Source: Shewanella piezotolerans WP3 (lineage in GTDB: Bacteria; Pseudomonadota; Gammaproteobacteria; Enterobacterales; Shewanellaceae). Taken from it: a stretch of DNA of 64,000 bases. How positions within the stretch are numbered: position 1 is the stretch's first letter; every line of letters starts with the position of its first letter. Where the stretch lies: assembly GCF_000014885.1 (NCBI RefSeq), contig NC_011566.1, positions 5,020,501 to 5,084,500 of the forward strand, in the 5' to 3' direction. A program made the translations under genes and the position numbers. This document shows positions 54,305-63,138 of this stretch, one piece after another. The notes beneath the pieces were generated by a model. That model worked only from the letters and a program-made list of their open reading frames with translations, was not told the DNA's origin and ran no database searches.

Positions 54305-56380
54305 ATGACCGATAACCTGCCCGATTACTTTTCGATTAACGCTTGGAAAATTGATTGCCAGCGAAATCTAGCGTGGCTAGGTGATGAAAAGGTGTTGGTA
54401 GAACCTAAAGCAATGATGGTGTTGCAATACCTTGCATCGAGGCCTGGAGAAACGGTCAGCAGACAAGTGTTGTTTGAAGAGTTCTGGCCCAAGCAAGTGG
54501 TTACCGAAGATGCTCTCAACAGAGTGATGTCCTCTTTAAGACGATTATTTAAAGATAATGCCAGTAACCCTGAATATATCGCCACCATACGTAAAGTGGG
54601 TTACAAATTAGTTGCTGATGTCACAGTGCTTAATGCGCTTACCACTGAGCAGCAAGCTACGCTGCAAAACGAACCAGCGCTAATCCAAGCGACAGTTGCC
54701 AACGAGGAGCGCCAAATTATCGGCGTAATGCGATGGCTCGCCTACCTAGTGATAGCCTCTGTGTTTATCTTTGGCTGGCGCTACCTTCAGCATGATAAGC
54801 AACAACTGGCGCCAGCTAATATTCAGCGTCTCACTCATGACAAGGCGATAAACATCATGCCTACACAGTCGCATCAAGGTGATTCATTTGTCTATATCGC
54901 AGCAGAGCAAGGCGCGGTCGATCAATTGATGCTGCGTGAGAAAACGCAAACATTCCCAAAACGTCTAGGCAGTACTAGTAGTTACTCCTACCCGGTATTC
55001 TCACCTAACGATAAGCGTATAGCCGCAATTGCGCAGCAGCCTAACCAACAGTTTGCCATCGAGATTTTTACTGCCGATAACCGGCAATCGCAATCCGTTA
55101 TCCCCCTAGAGGCGGTAAGTCATGGTTTAAGCTGGCATCCGACAGCGAATATGCTCGCTTACAGCCAACCGACCAGTCCAAATGGCAACCACTCAATCCA
55201 ATTATGGGATCAAGATAAGCATCAAGCGACAACACTAACCGAGGCAATTCCAGGTGCCCACGACACTAAACCAATCTTCTCCCCATCAGGTGACAGACTA
55301 GTATTTCAACGGCAAATTGCCTTCAAGGAACATGCTATCTTCAGCTCAGACTTAGCAGGCAACAGTCACAAGGTGTCTCATTATTTTAGCGACATCTTAG
55401 GTGTCAGCTGGCTTAACGACGAGCAGCTATTAGTCTCACTCAACAAAGGGCTATTTACTCTTTCACTCAGTGGTGAAATAGCCCCTTGGAGCTCCACTGA
55501 AGTGGTTGGCGCACAAGATATTGACCACCACCCGCAGCAAGCGAGCAGTCTTTTTTCAAAACGTACTCGTCGTCATCAAAACCTAATTTACGATTTTACC
55601 AGCCAACCGAGTCGCTTTGCGTTAACGCGATCAGATGCCGATGATTACGCCGCCAATATTAGCCCTGATACCAAGCATTTTGCCTTTGTATCAGATCGCT
55701 CAGGACAAAAGAGCCTCTGGTTTAGAAGTAGCGATCAACTGACTCGTATTGAGGGCAGTGAATTCAGTGAGATTTTCGATATTAGTTGGTCAGCCGACAG
55801 TAGCCACTTTAGCGCAGTAGTCAAAGATCAGGGCCGTTATGGGCTATTGATTTACGCTGTTGCTAGCGCAAAACACCAGCTCCATTGGCAATCGACCCGT
55901 GCTATTAATGGTATTGGTTGGAAAACTGCACAGACACTGCTTTATTCTGAACTCAACAGAGATAATAAACAGATTAATTGGCAACTAAAAAGCCTCGATA
56001 TAGCTAGCAGCGATATTATTAACATGGCTAAGTTTGATGTTTTTCAAGCGCGGCTAACCCCAAACAAGGATAAGCTACTTTTTATCGATGCTAATACGAG
56101 AGATTTATGGTCTTGGGACTGGCATTCCACGCCGCAAAAGCTAAATTCAGCGAGCAGATTAGATAGAAACTGGGACGTTAATCAGCAACAAATTCTTTGG
56201 ATTGAACAAATTTCAGGAAAAACACAGCTAATGCGCTCAAACTTAGACTCTGCAATGATAACTGCAGAGCATGCTGAAGCACTGTCGTCGCTATATCGCC
56301 CTCAAGCCACACTCCACGGCCTTGCAGCCACAGAGGTAAAACAGCTACAAGCGGATATATGGCAGATCAACCAACTCTAG
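54305..56380 (+). CDS. CadC-like membrane transcription regulator with periplasmic beta-propeller
   Basis: 691 residues. Residues about 1-105 form an OmpR/PhoB-type winged helix (EPKAMMVLQYLASRPGETVSR, VTEDALNRVMSSLRRLF, YIATIRKVGYKL). One membrane helix follows (about 141-160, WLAYLVIASVFIFGWRYL), then a large periplasmic part with repeated WD40-like/TolB motifs (YPVFSPNDKRIAAI, PIFSPSGDRLVFQ, ISPDTKHFAFVSDRSG). Proteins with this layout sense periplasmic signals and activate a nearby gene without a kinase. The adjacent secreted protein and the collagenase at 57288 are candidate targets. Confidence 0.88.
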   Translation: MTDNLPDYFSINAWKIDCQRNLAWLGDEKVLVEPKAMMVLQYLASRPGETVSRQVLFEEFWPKQVVTEDALNRVMSSLRRLFKDNASNPEYIATIRKVGYKLVADVTVLNALTTEQQATLQNEPALIQATVANEERQIIGVMRWLAYLVIASVFIFGWRYLQHDKQQLAPANIQRLTHDKAINIMPTQSHQGDSFVYIAAEQGAVDQLMLREKTQTFPKRLGSTSSYSYPVFSPNDKRIAAIAQQPNQQFAIEIFTADNRQSQSVIPLEAVSHGLSWHPTANMLAYSQPTSPNGNHSIQLWDQDKHQATTLTEAIPGAHDTKPIFSPSGDRLVFQRQIAFKEHAIFSSDLAGNSHKVSHYFSDILGVSWLNDEQLLVSLNKGLFTLSLSGEIAPWSSTEVVGAQDIDHHPQQASSLFSKRTRRHQNLIYDFTSQPSRFALTRSDADDYAANISPDTKHFAFVSDRSGQKSLWFRSSDQLTRIEGSEFSEIFDISWSADSSHFSAVVKDQGRYGLLIYAVASAKHQLHWQSTRAINGIGWKTAQTLLYSELNRDNKQINWQLKSLDIASSDIINMAKFDVFQARLTPNKDKLLFIDANTRDLWSWDWHSTPQKLNSASRLDRNWDVNQQQILWIEQISGKTQLMRSNLDSAMITAEHAEALSSLYRPQATLHGLAATEVKQLQADIWQINQL

Positions 56381-56388
56381 TTTAAGCG

Positions 56389-56943
56389 CTAATAAAATAG
56401 CCCGAGATCAAAGCTAATATCGGTACTCGTGGCAGATAGCTGATGCACAGCAACGGCTATCACATTTTTGCCCGGTTTCACTAGCCTTGCATCGAGTGGT
56501 ACAGACAACCAAACATGCTCAATAAATGTGCCTGTAGCTTGGGCACTGACATGGTATTGCGCCGGCAAGTTGGCCCGATAGGCCTCTTGACCATTAATAA
56601 AGATAATTGCGCCATCATCCACCAGCAAGTTCAATGTTAATGGCTCGCTAGGCAGACTATCAACTATAAAGTAGTGCCGAAACAACTGTGCTATCGGTTT
56701 CGCGGTCGCCTGCTCACCGAATGAAGTTTCAGTCACCTCATCACCTTCGCCGTAGCCAAACTGTGCTTTGCCAACCGACCAGTTACTATCGTCAAAATCG
56801 ACTGTATGCCATTGATAGTTTGGAGCTTTTGAACCATCGTAATAGCGCCACTCGCTGCCAATATTAACCAGTGGTGATACCTCTGCCGCCATCGATTGCC
56901 AAGTACCGAACAGCATTAAAAATAGCACGACTCTTAACATCAT
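56389..56943 (-). CDS. Small secreted protein with galactose-binding-like domain
   Basis: 184 residues with signal peptide (MMLRVVLFLMLFGTWQSMAA) and a beta-rich domain containing WRYYDGSKAPNYQWHTVDFDDSNWSVG and LLVDDGAIIFINGQEAYR, typical of a jelly-roll carbohydrate- or surface-binding module. No catalytic motif. ATG 56943 follows GGGAGAGGTA. Convergent with the CadC-like gene, only 8 bp apart. The binding partner is unknown. Confidence 0.7.
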   Translation of the reverse strand: MMLRVVLFLMLFGTWQSMAAEVSPLVNIGSEWRYYDGSKAPNYQWHTVDFDDSNWSVGKAQFGYGEGDEVTETSFGEQATAKPIAQLFRHYFIVDSLPSEPLTLNLLVDDGAIIFINGQEAYRANLPAQYHVSAQATGTFIEHVWLSVPLDARLVKPGKNVIAVAVHQLSATSTDISFDLGLFY

Positions 56944-57287
56944 TACCTCTCCCTTAAAGACTGAAAACAACAATACTTATGCCATCCAACTAACAGCACA
57001 GTCCGCAAGCAACACTATCGAGTCACTGTTTTACCACAGTTGACCGCTGACCATTGCTGATTTTAGCTGATAGAAACTGATGGGCAAACAACCAACCACT
57101 TTAAATACAATGACTTATAAAAACCAAAGGAATGTTAACACATTGTATCAAAGTAGCCACGAGACTAATCTCTAATGCCATTCTACAAAACAGTAGAAGG
57201 TTAGTGCGACGCAACGCTTCGTTTTAGGTCAACACATCTATCGCAGATAGCGTAACGACAACACAATATAAAAATAAGAGACTTAAT
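56944..57287. promoter_or_regulatory. Promoter region of the collagenase gene
   Basis: 344 bases between divergent starts. It contains inverted repeats TTCTAC/GTAGAA at 57181-57198 and CTATC/GATAG at 57238-57250; either could be an operator, but no known consensus applies. Confidence 0.4.
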
Positions 57288-60200
57288 ATGAAAAATTTTA
57301 CTCGTAAGACATTATTGTCAGGGAGTTTACTTGCCGCTTTGCTGCCAAATATCGGCCATACGGCTGAGCATTGTGACGGCCCAACTGTTGCTAGACAAGG
57401 TGAGGTCGAAATCAATAAACCCCTTTGCATGACCGATAACACCTTATACCTGCATTTCAACGTCCCCTATGAAAATAGTGATGTCACCATCACCGTATCT
57501 GGTGGAACCTTTTCAGGCACTGCCGATGCCGAGCTTTACCTTTACTCTGGAACCAACTGGAGTAGCGAAGCGCTTGAACTGCAAACGGATACACCAAACT
57601 CAAATGAAGAAAGCTTAAGTTTCACTTCAAAAGAGGGGAAGCGCTATTTCAAAATTCGCGGCAACATAGAGCAAACCAATTTATTAGTGTCTGTCAGCGG
57701 CGGTGATATCCCACCACCACCGCCTTTAGGTGATTATGTGGTCTACGACACAAATGTAGTTACATCTATACCGGCTGCAATTATTGCCAGTAAGGCTGGC
57801 TTTGATAGCTCAGTAACCACTATTTTGTCACTTTCATTTTCAGACTATGAAGCGATTGCCAGCAACGGCACCAATGTGATTAACCATGTCAGTGAGGCAC
57901 TGCATTACTTGGCGAGCACAGATGATATTGCCGATGCAGATCTACTCAAACTACTCAATTTTGTGCTGGTATACGCCAAAGATGGCGAGCCACTCACAGC
58001 TGAACAAGCTCAAAGCCTAAGTATCGCCATGCAAGCCGTAGCAAAAATGTCAGGCTTTTTATCTACTGCAGTGCCTGCTGGTGATATTCAAGAGAGCTAC
58101 ACTGGCGCAATTAGTAACTTTAACAAAGGCGAAGGGGCTAAGTATTTTGCCGAACAACTCCCGCATATAATGGCACTAGTACAGTTCCAGTCTCTGCTCA
58201 GTAACCCCTTTGCCAACGACAATTATATCGATGCCACAACTTATACCATTAGAGCGCTAGGTGCAGCGGCTTACTATGGTGACACTCCAGTAAAAACCGC
58301 GCTCAATGCCAGAATGACCGAAGTTTTGTCGGTAATGCGCTCACACATTTATCTAGGCGAAACCGCATTCGATGCTCGCTATAGCGATGCCGATGACATT
58401 CTTTGGTTAGTGCCAACGGCACTCAAATCGCTGGCACGGATCTATAACATTGCTCATGATGAAGCGAAACAACGGATCGATAGCCTTATCATCGAGCTCC
58501 ACGCCAAACTTGCCAGTGAGGTCGACAGCGAGGCAGTGGGCATTTTAGTTAATTATGAGTTTTTGGAGGCGGTTAATCGGAGTTGCGGCACAAGCGATCC
58601 ACTTGCAAGCTATTGTGTCACCTCTGAAGATGTATTGTCGGTAGTGCACCAATGTAGCACTGACTACACGCTGCATATGCAGGCATCCGCCACCACAGAG
58701 CAACTCAACCGCTCTTGCTCTGAGATCAGCGAACACGAAGTCCATTTCCATCAGTTTTTTGGCACTCAAGGTACACCGCTACCAAATGATGATAACCAAA
58801 GCCTAGATATATACGCATTCTCAAGCCCCGATGATTATAAAAAATATGCTGGTGCGTTTTTTGGGATCAGCACCTCAAACGGTGGGATCTATCTAGAGGG
58901 CGATCCCGCTAAGCCAGATGATAACTCCATCTTCATCGCCATGGTGTGTGATGACGATTGGGTCGGTAACTCTTGTGACTACTCCGGCCAGATCTACAAT
59001 TTAAAACATGAGTTTACCCATTACCTAGACGGCCGTTACAACCGTTTTGACGAGTACAAGTACTACAAGTATGACATCGCTTGGGTAGAAGGCATGGCGG
59101 AGTATCTTTCTCAAGGCAACAACTACCCGCGCACCTTGCATAATGTAAAAGGTAAAACCATACCGCCGCTATACAACATCATGTTGATGCGCGACAGTTA
59201 TGACGACCTGTATCAATGGGCTTATTTTGCGATGCACTACCTGGCCAATGAGCACAAAGCTGAAGTTAATTTGCTAGCAGAAGCCCTGCGTGCAGGTGAT
59301 ACTGACGCCTATGAAGCGACCATCAAAGCCGTCGTTACGCGCACAGAAGCGGGCTTCATCGATTATGTATTAGCTCACTCAGAAGCTGTTGCTCCAAAGC
59401 CTGAAATCATTCCTACCGCCAACGAAATAGGCTCGTGCGATTTGCAGCAGCAATATGTATCAGAAGATGATGCCATACTTGCTGAAGTGACTGTCACCAA
59501 CACTACCGACACCCCAATATCACTATTTTGGATAAAAAATACTACGGGTGACTATATTGGTAGCAAGAACTACCGCACGCTCAATCAGGGCGATAGCTTT
59601 ACCTCTTCAGGCTGGCGTGCCAACGACCGCATGCTGCTGTCAGATGCCAACCTCAACTGCGTAGGCATCGCAGTGATGACTCAAGCCAGCAATTACTTCA
59701 CCATTGAGCCAAGTTTAGTTGAGAATGTGGTTGCTGAAACCATTCCAAAGCAAGACCAGTTCGGTAGCTGTGAACTGGTCAACCGTCATATCAAAGACAA
59801 GGATGCCACAGGGGCGTTCAGCGTAACCAACACCACTGACTACCCTGTATCGATCGTACGTATCGACGACATTACAGGCAAGCCGCTATACAGCAGTAAT
59901 TATGGCGTACTTAATCAAGGGGAAAGCTACTCCTCACCTAGCTGGTATGGCAATCGCCGCTTTATGGCGGCCGATGCACGCTTAAATTGTATCGCCGTCG
60001 GGGTGTTAAACAACGAAAACGCTGATTACACCATTGACGAAACCACCATAGCTGAAGCCGCTGAGCTAGAGGGTTTACCAGAGCCGAACACCATCGGTAG
60101 CTGCGATTTGATTGAAAAGCACTACATTGATGAGGTGGGTTACCCGCTATCAATTGTCAATGACAGTGACACACCGGTGCGTATCTACCGAGTATTGAAC

Positions 60201-61481
60201 GAAACAGGTGAGGTCAACTTCGACAAAATCTACGCCACACTGCAACCCGGCGAAGAATATGCCAAAGAAGCCAAATACGCTTGGTATGGTAAACGCCGAG
60301 CAGTAATAGCCACTGAAACCAAGCAGTGTCTAGGAGTGGCGATTTTCTCACAGCCTGACAGCATCAATAGCTTCAGCGTGAGCCAAGACCTTATCGATAA
60401 TGCCCCACAACCAGCGGACAGCGATGGCGACGGAGTGATCGACAGCGAAGATGCCTTCCCTCACGACCCAAGCGAATCGGTAGATAGCGACAGTGACGGT
60501 GTGGGCGATAATCGCGATGCTTTCCCCCATGACGCCACTGAAACAACCGATAGCGATAACGATGGCACCGGTGACAATAGTGACGCATTCCCAAGCGATC
60601 CGAATGAAACAAAAGATAGCGACAATGACGGTATTGGCGATAACGCAGACACTACGCCAAACGGCGTCGAGTACTGCATGCAAAGTGCCGACAAACAAAG
60701 CTATGAATGGATCACAGGGGTAGCCATCGCCAATATCAACCATAGTTCAGGTAAAGAGCTGGGCGGTTACAGTGACTTCACTCAGCAAGTCATCAACTTA
60801 GATGCAGGCAGCAACCAAGCCATTACGCTGACGACCAATAATGACTCGGATAGCGAATACTGGTATGTCTGGATCGACTTTAACCAAGATGGTGATTTTG
60901 ATGATAGCAATGAGCTAGTCGTTTCAGATCGCACCTCTGCCAACACACTTGATAGCAGCATCAACGTGCCTGCAACCGCTAGCGGTAAGACACGTATGCG
61001 TGTCGCACTCAGCTACCGCAGCATCGATGGCGCCTGCAATACTATAAGTTATGGCGAAGTAGAAGACTACAGCGTGCAAATCAGTACCGACGATGACGCT
61101 AGCGAACCGACAGAGCCAACGCCAAGCACGGTACCCGACGCCTGCGCCACCCAATCACCGCGTGACCGTGGACGCTTAAATGGCGGCGAAGCAGTGTGTT
61201 TAGCCGATGACAACTCAATCAACTTCAGCATCCCAGATGTTGATAGTCACCGCAGCATCGCCATCACCACCGCTCACGGTAAAGGTGATATTTCGCTTAA
61301 CTACAACCATGGTTCTTGGTCAAATAGCGCCAATAGTGATGGCAGTTCAGCAAACCCTAACAGCAGCCAAGAGTGTATCTACATTCCCGCAGGTAATGAC
61401 TACTGGGGTTATTTAGAGATCAGCGGCTCAACTGGTGGCAGCACGGTTATTCTCGAGTTTGACACTGAGGGTTGTCGCTAA
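57288..61481 (+). CDS. Large M9-type collagenase/metalloprotease with VHL-like repeats
   Basis: Secreted zinc protease of 1397 residues. Signal peptide 1-26 (GHTA). Residues about 28-145: beta domain of PPC type. About 150-480: helical M9 N-domain. Catalytic domain: HEFTH at 574-578 with YLDGRYNRFD, third ligand Glu in WVEGMAEYLSQG near 602. From about 710 three repeats of 90 to 105 residues, each opening with a GSCDL or GSCEL and containing N.[ST]D.PVSI and L.QG[ED].Y/F. Then thrombospondin-3-like Ca repeats (DSDGDGVIDSEDAFP type, about 1043-1120), a GEVED domain (to about 1260), and a C-terminal PPC-like domain. Probably degrades collagen or similar proteins outside the cell. Confidence 0.9.
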   Translation: MKNFTRKTLLSGSLLAALLPNIGHTAEHCDGPTVARQGEVEINKPLCMTDNTLYLHFNVPYENSDVTITVSGGTFSGTADAELYLYSGTNWSSEALELQTDTPNSNEESLSFTSKEGKRYFKIRGNIEQTNLLVSVSGGDIPPPPPLGDYVVYDTNVVTSIPAAIIASKAGFDSSVTTILSLSFSDYEAIASNGTNVINHVSEALHYLASTDDIADADLLKLLNFVLVYAKDGEPLTAEQAQSLSIAMQAVAKMSGFLSTAVPAGDIQESYTGAISNFNKGEGAKYFAEQLPHIMALVQFQSLLSNPFANDNYIDATTYTIRALGAAAYYGDTPVKTALNARMTEVLSVMRSHIYLGETAFDARYSDADDILWLVPTALKSLARIYNIAHDEAKQRIDSLIIELHAKLASEVDSEAVGILVNYEFLEAVNRSCGTSDPLASYCVTSEDVLSVVHQCSTDYTLHMQASATTEQLNRSCSEISEHEVHFHQFFGTQGTPLPNDDNQSLDIYAFSSPDDYKKYAGAFFGISTSNGGIYLEGDPAKPDDNSIFIAMVCDDDWVGNSCDYSGQIYNLKHEFTHYLDGRYNRFDEYKYYKYDIAWVEGMAEYLSQGNNYPRTLHNVKGKTIPPLYNIMLMRDSYDDLYQWAYFAMHYLANEHKAEVNLLAEALRAGDTDAYEATIKAVVTRTEAGFIDYVLAHSEAVAPKPEIIPTANEIGSCDLQQQYVSEDDAILAEVTVTNTTDTPISLFWIKNTTGDYIGSKNYRTLNQGDSFTSSGWRANDRMLLSDANLNCVGIAVMTQASNYFTIEPSLVENVVAETIPKQDQFGSCELVNRHIKDKDATGAFSVTNTTDYPVSIVRIDDITGKPLYSSNYGVLNQGESYSSPSWYGNRRFMAADARLNCIAVGVLNNENADYTIDETTIAEAAELEGLPEPNTIGSCDLIEKHYIDEVGYPLSIVNDSDTPVRIYRVLNETGEVNFDKIYATLQPGEEYAKEAKYAWYGKRRAVIATETKQCLGVAIFSQPDSINSFSVSQDLIDNAPQPADSDGDGVIDSEDAFPHDPSESVDSDSDGVGDNRDAFPHDATETTDSDNDGTGDNSDAFPSDPNETKDSDNDGIGDNADTTPNGVEYCMQSADKQSYEWITGVAIANINHSSGKELGGYSDFTQQVINLDAGSNQAITLTTNNDSDSEYWYVWIDFNQDGDFDDSNELVVSDRTSANTLDSSINVPATASGKTRMRVALSYRSIDGACNTISYGEVEDYSVQISTDDDASEPTEPTPSTVPDACATQSPRDRGRLNGGEAVCLADDNSINFSIPDVDSHRSIAITTAHGKGDISLNYNHGSWSNSANSDGSSANPNSSQECIYIPAGNDYWGYLEISGSTGGSTVILEFDTEGCR

Positions 61482-61532
61482 ACTCACTATGTGAATAACC
61501 AAGAAGATAACTGCAAGGCTATCTGCCAAAAC

Positions 61533-61563
61533 AAAAGCCCAGTTCGATTGAACAGGGCTTTTT
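61533..61563 (+). terminator. Terminator of the collagenase gene
   Basis: GCCC.GTTC pairs with GAAC.GGGC around GATT with flanking A and T runs, about 50 bp past the stop. Confidence 0.82.
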
Positions 61564-61921
61564 ACATTCAAGCAAAACTTGCACGAATTTCCCCGCCAGT
61601 GGTATTGATTTATTACGCTACTATGCCGCTGTTCACGTTTATTCGGTTGCCAACAGCTCGATACGGTGCATTAGTCTCAGCGGTGTATATCGCTTGCAAA
61701 ACAACCGCAGGCCCAACCAAACATACCATTTGCGTCGCCAAAGCCAGTTTTATGTCCAGAACAAGGGCGGGACTCTTTATCTCTAGCAGACGATAATATA
61801 CCTGCCAGCGGCTAAGCAACCTTTAAGGACAAATGCCAAGATGTTAGTGCTCGCCAAATAGACAGCGCTGTTATTTAATAGTGTAAATGGACAAAACTAG
61901 AGGGTATAGGAGTATTTCTAG

Positions 61922-61939
61922 TGTCAGATATAACTGACA
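61922..61939. promoter_or_regulatory. Palindrome TGTCAG-N6-CTGACA
   Basis: A perfect 6-bp inverted repeat 29 bp before the ATG at 61969; its placement suggests an operator, but no regulator is known. Confidence 0.35.
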
Positions 61940-61968
61940 ACAAATTCAATAAACTAAAGGACTAAACA

Positions 61969-62221
61969 ATGACTAAGTCACTACTATTCACTGCTTATAC
62001 ATTAGCCACATTAGCAGTCGCCACAATACCTAATGTAGCTATCAACGTATAACAGGCGACCCACCCGTTTTACCAGGCACTGACACACTCTGCGGTAAAA
62101 ATACTATCCCGCCATTATAATTCAATATGTTACTGGAGTCGTGAACCAATATATATTGCAGATATCGCGCTAGGCGTGAACTTGAAGAGTGCTCATGAAG
62201 ATGATGGATTATACGCTTAAC
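61969..62221 (+). pseudogene. Remnant of a small secreted-protein gene
   Basis: AAAGGA and an ATG start a signal-peptide-like frame (MTKSLLFTAYTLATLAVATI, then PNVAINV) that stops after 27 codons at 62052. The same frame stays open for another 56 codons after the stop (QATHPFYQALTHSAVK...GLYA), up to 62221. An alternative frame reads TGDPPVLPGTDTLCGK, so a frameshift is also possible. I read it as a decayed gene; a functional 27-residue peptide cannot be excluded. Confidence 0.4.
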
Positions 62222-62347
62222 TATGCTCAAATGGAGCGACTAAATCAGGCTAGTTCCGAATTCCATTCCTTAACAAGCTCTTTTTACAGTGCTTTACCCA
62301 AAAAACTTAAGATAAGTAAAATTACTCGTAAAAAGGCGTCATCGTAA
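62195..62347 (+). CDS. Possible 50-aa protein upstream of the Mor-like gene
   Basis: A frame starting MKMMDYTLNYAQMERLNQAS and ending in a basic tail (PKKLKISKITRKKASS) lies behind GAAGAG at 5 bases. It has no known homologue to me and overlaps the remnant upstream. It is the only small frame next to the protease that could encode a precursor-type peptide, which is speculative. Confidence 0.3.
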   Translation: MKMMDYTLNYAQMERLNQASSEFHSLTSSFYSALPKKLKISKITRKKASS

Positions 62348-62584
62348 AACGTTAGTAGTTTAGCGTATACTTAACTATTAGCGCTGATACTTTTAACTTA
62401 TTTTCTTTTTGGATTTAGAAATTGCATGAACGCTTTTCATATCTGCGACTCATGTTCAGCGCTCAGTAAGTCTACTCTGCCTAGATACTCACTCCCTAAG
62501 CTGTTCCCATTGGAAATCCTTCCTCTTATAAAACCAGCAACTTAACTGTTTTAGTAATGGTTTATTATGTAAAAGGAATTATAT

Positions 62585-63025
62585 ATGTCTCATATTATTG
62601 AGCGGAGCCTCATTAAAAAAGCACTGCCTTTTATCGATACAGCAGCTTTACCTAATCAGTTACAAGATTTAATCCAACTCCTAGGACTCGACGACACTTA
62701 CGACCTACTAGAACATTTAGGCGGAAGAGTGATCTATATTGCAAAAGATCCCAATCGCACCAAGCTCAGCCAATCTGTACCAACTCCCATACTAGCACAA
62801 CTTTCATATTGCTACGGCGGCTCTACCATAGAGTTTCCTAAGCAAGATCACTTCTACCGATTGATCCGTAATGAAGTTATACAAAATGAGATAGAGGCTG
62901 GCAGCCCTCGAAAATCGCTCGCCAATAAGTACAACCTTACCGTTCGACAGATCAGCAATATCAAAAGCAGTGGCGGCAATACTAGACGAGCAGAGCTGCA
63001 AAAAATATTAGCCACTTGCATCTAA
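62585..63025 (+). CDS. Mor-family transcription regulator
   Basis: 146 residues resembling the phage Mu Mor/C activator family: LIQLLGLDDTYDLLEHLGGRVIYI, then YCYGGSTIEFPKQDHFYRLIRNEVI and a C-terminal helix-turn-helix SPRKSLANKYNLTVRQISNIK. Such genes occur in prophages and stand-alone. No other phage gene is present. Ribosome site AAAGGA precedes the ATG by 7 bases. It lies 113 bp before the protease on the same strand and is the likely regulator of it. Confidence 0.75.
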   Translation: MSHIIERSLIKKALPFIDTAALPNQLQDLIQLLGLDDTYDLLEHLGGRVIYIAKDPNRTKLSQSVPTPILAQLSYCYGGSTIEFPKQDHFYRLIRNEVIQNEIEAGSPRKSLANKYNLTVRQISNIKSSGGNTRRAELQKILATCI

Positions 63026-63138
63026 CGACTAGCATCAAAGGGTAATGCTTCCTATTACGCAGCCTAAACTAATACTTTAACTTTGAGCCTAACTTACAAC
63101 ACTGGCTCAAAATAGTCCGCAACACTGGAGAACTAAAA

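Larger units (their letters stand above)
61482..62584. other. Gene-poor AT-rich stretch with decayed coding sequence
   Basis: Beyond the collagenase terminator no full gene is recognisable. Present are a palindrome at 61922, a short secreted-like reading frame at 61969, an open 57-codon continuation behind its stop, and a 50-codon frame at 62195. Frames at 61491-61796 and on the opposite strand look accidental. Confidence 0.6.

Noticed and set aside
61491..61819. Frames of 101 and 68 codons on opposite strands after the collagenase
   Set aside because: One runs through the collagenase terminator; neither has a ribosome site or protein-like composition.
62585..63025. Prophage boundary
   Set aside because: The Mor-like gene is the only phage-type gene; no integrase, attachment repeats or structural genes are nearby in the window.
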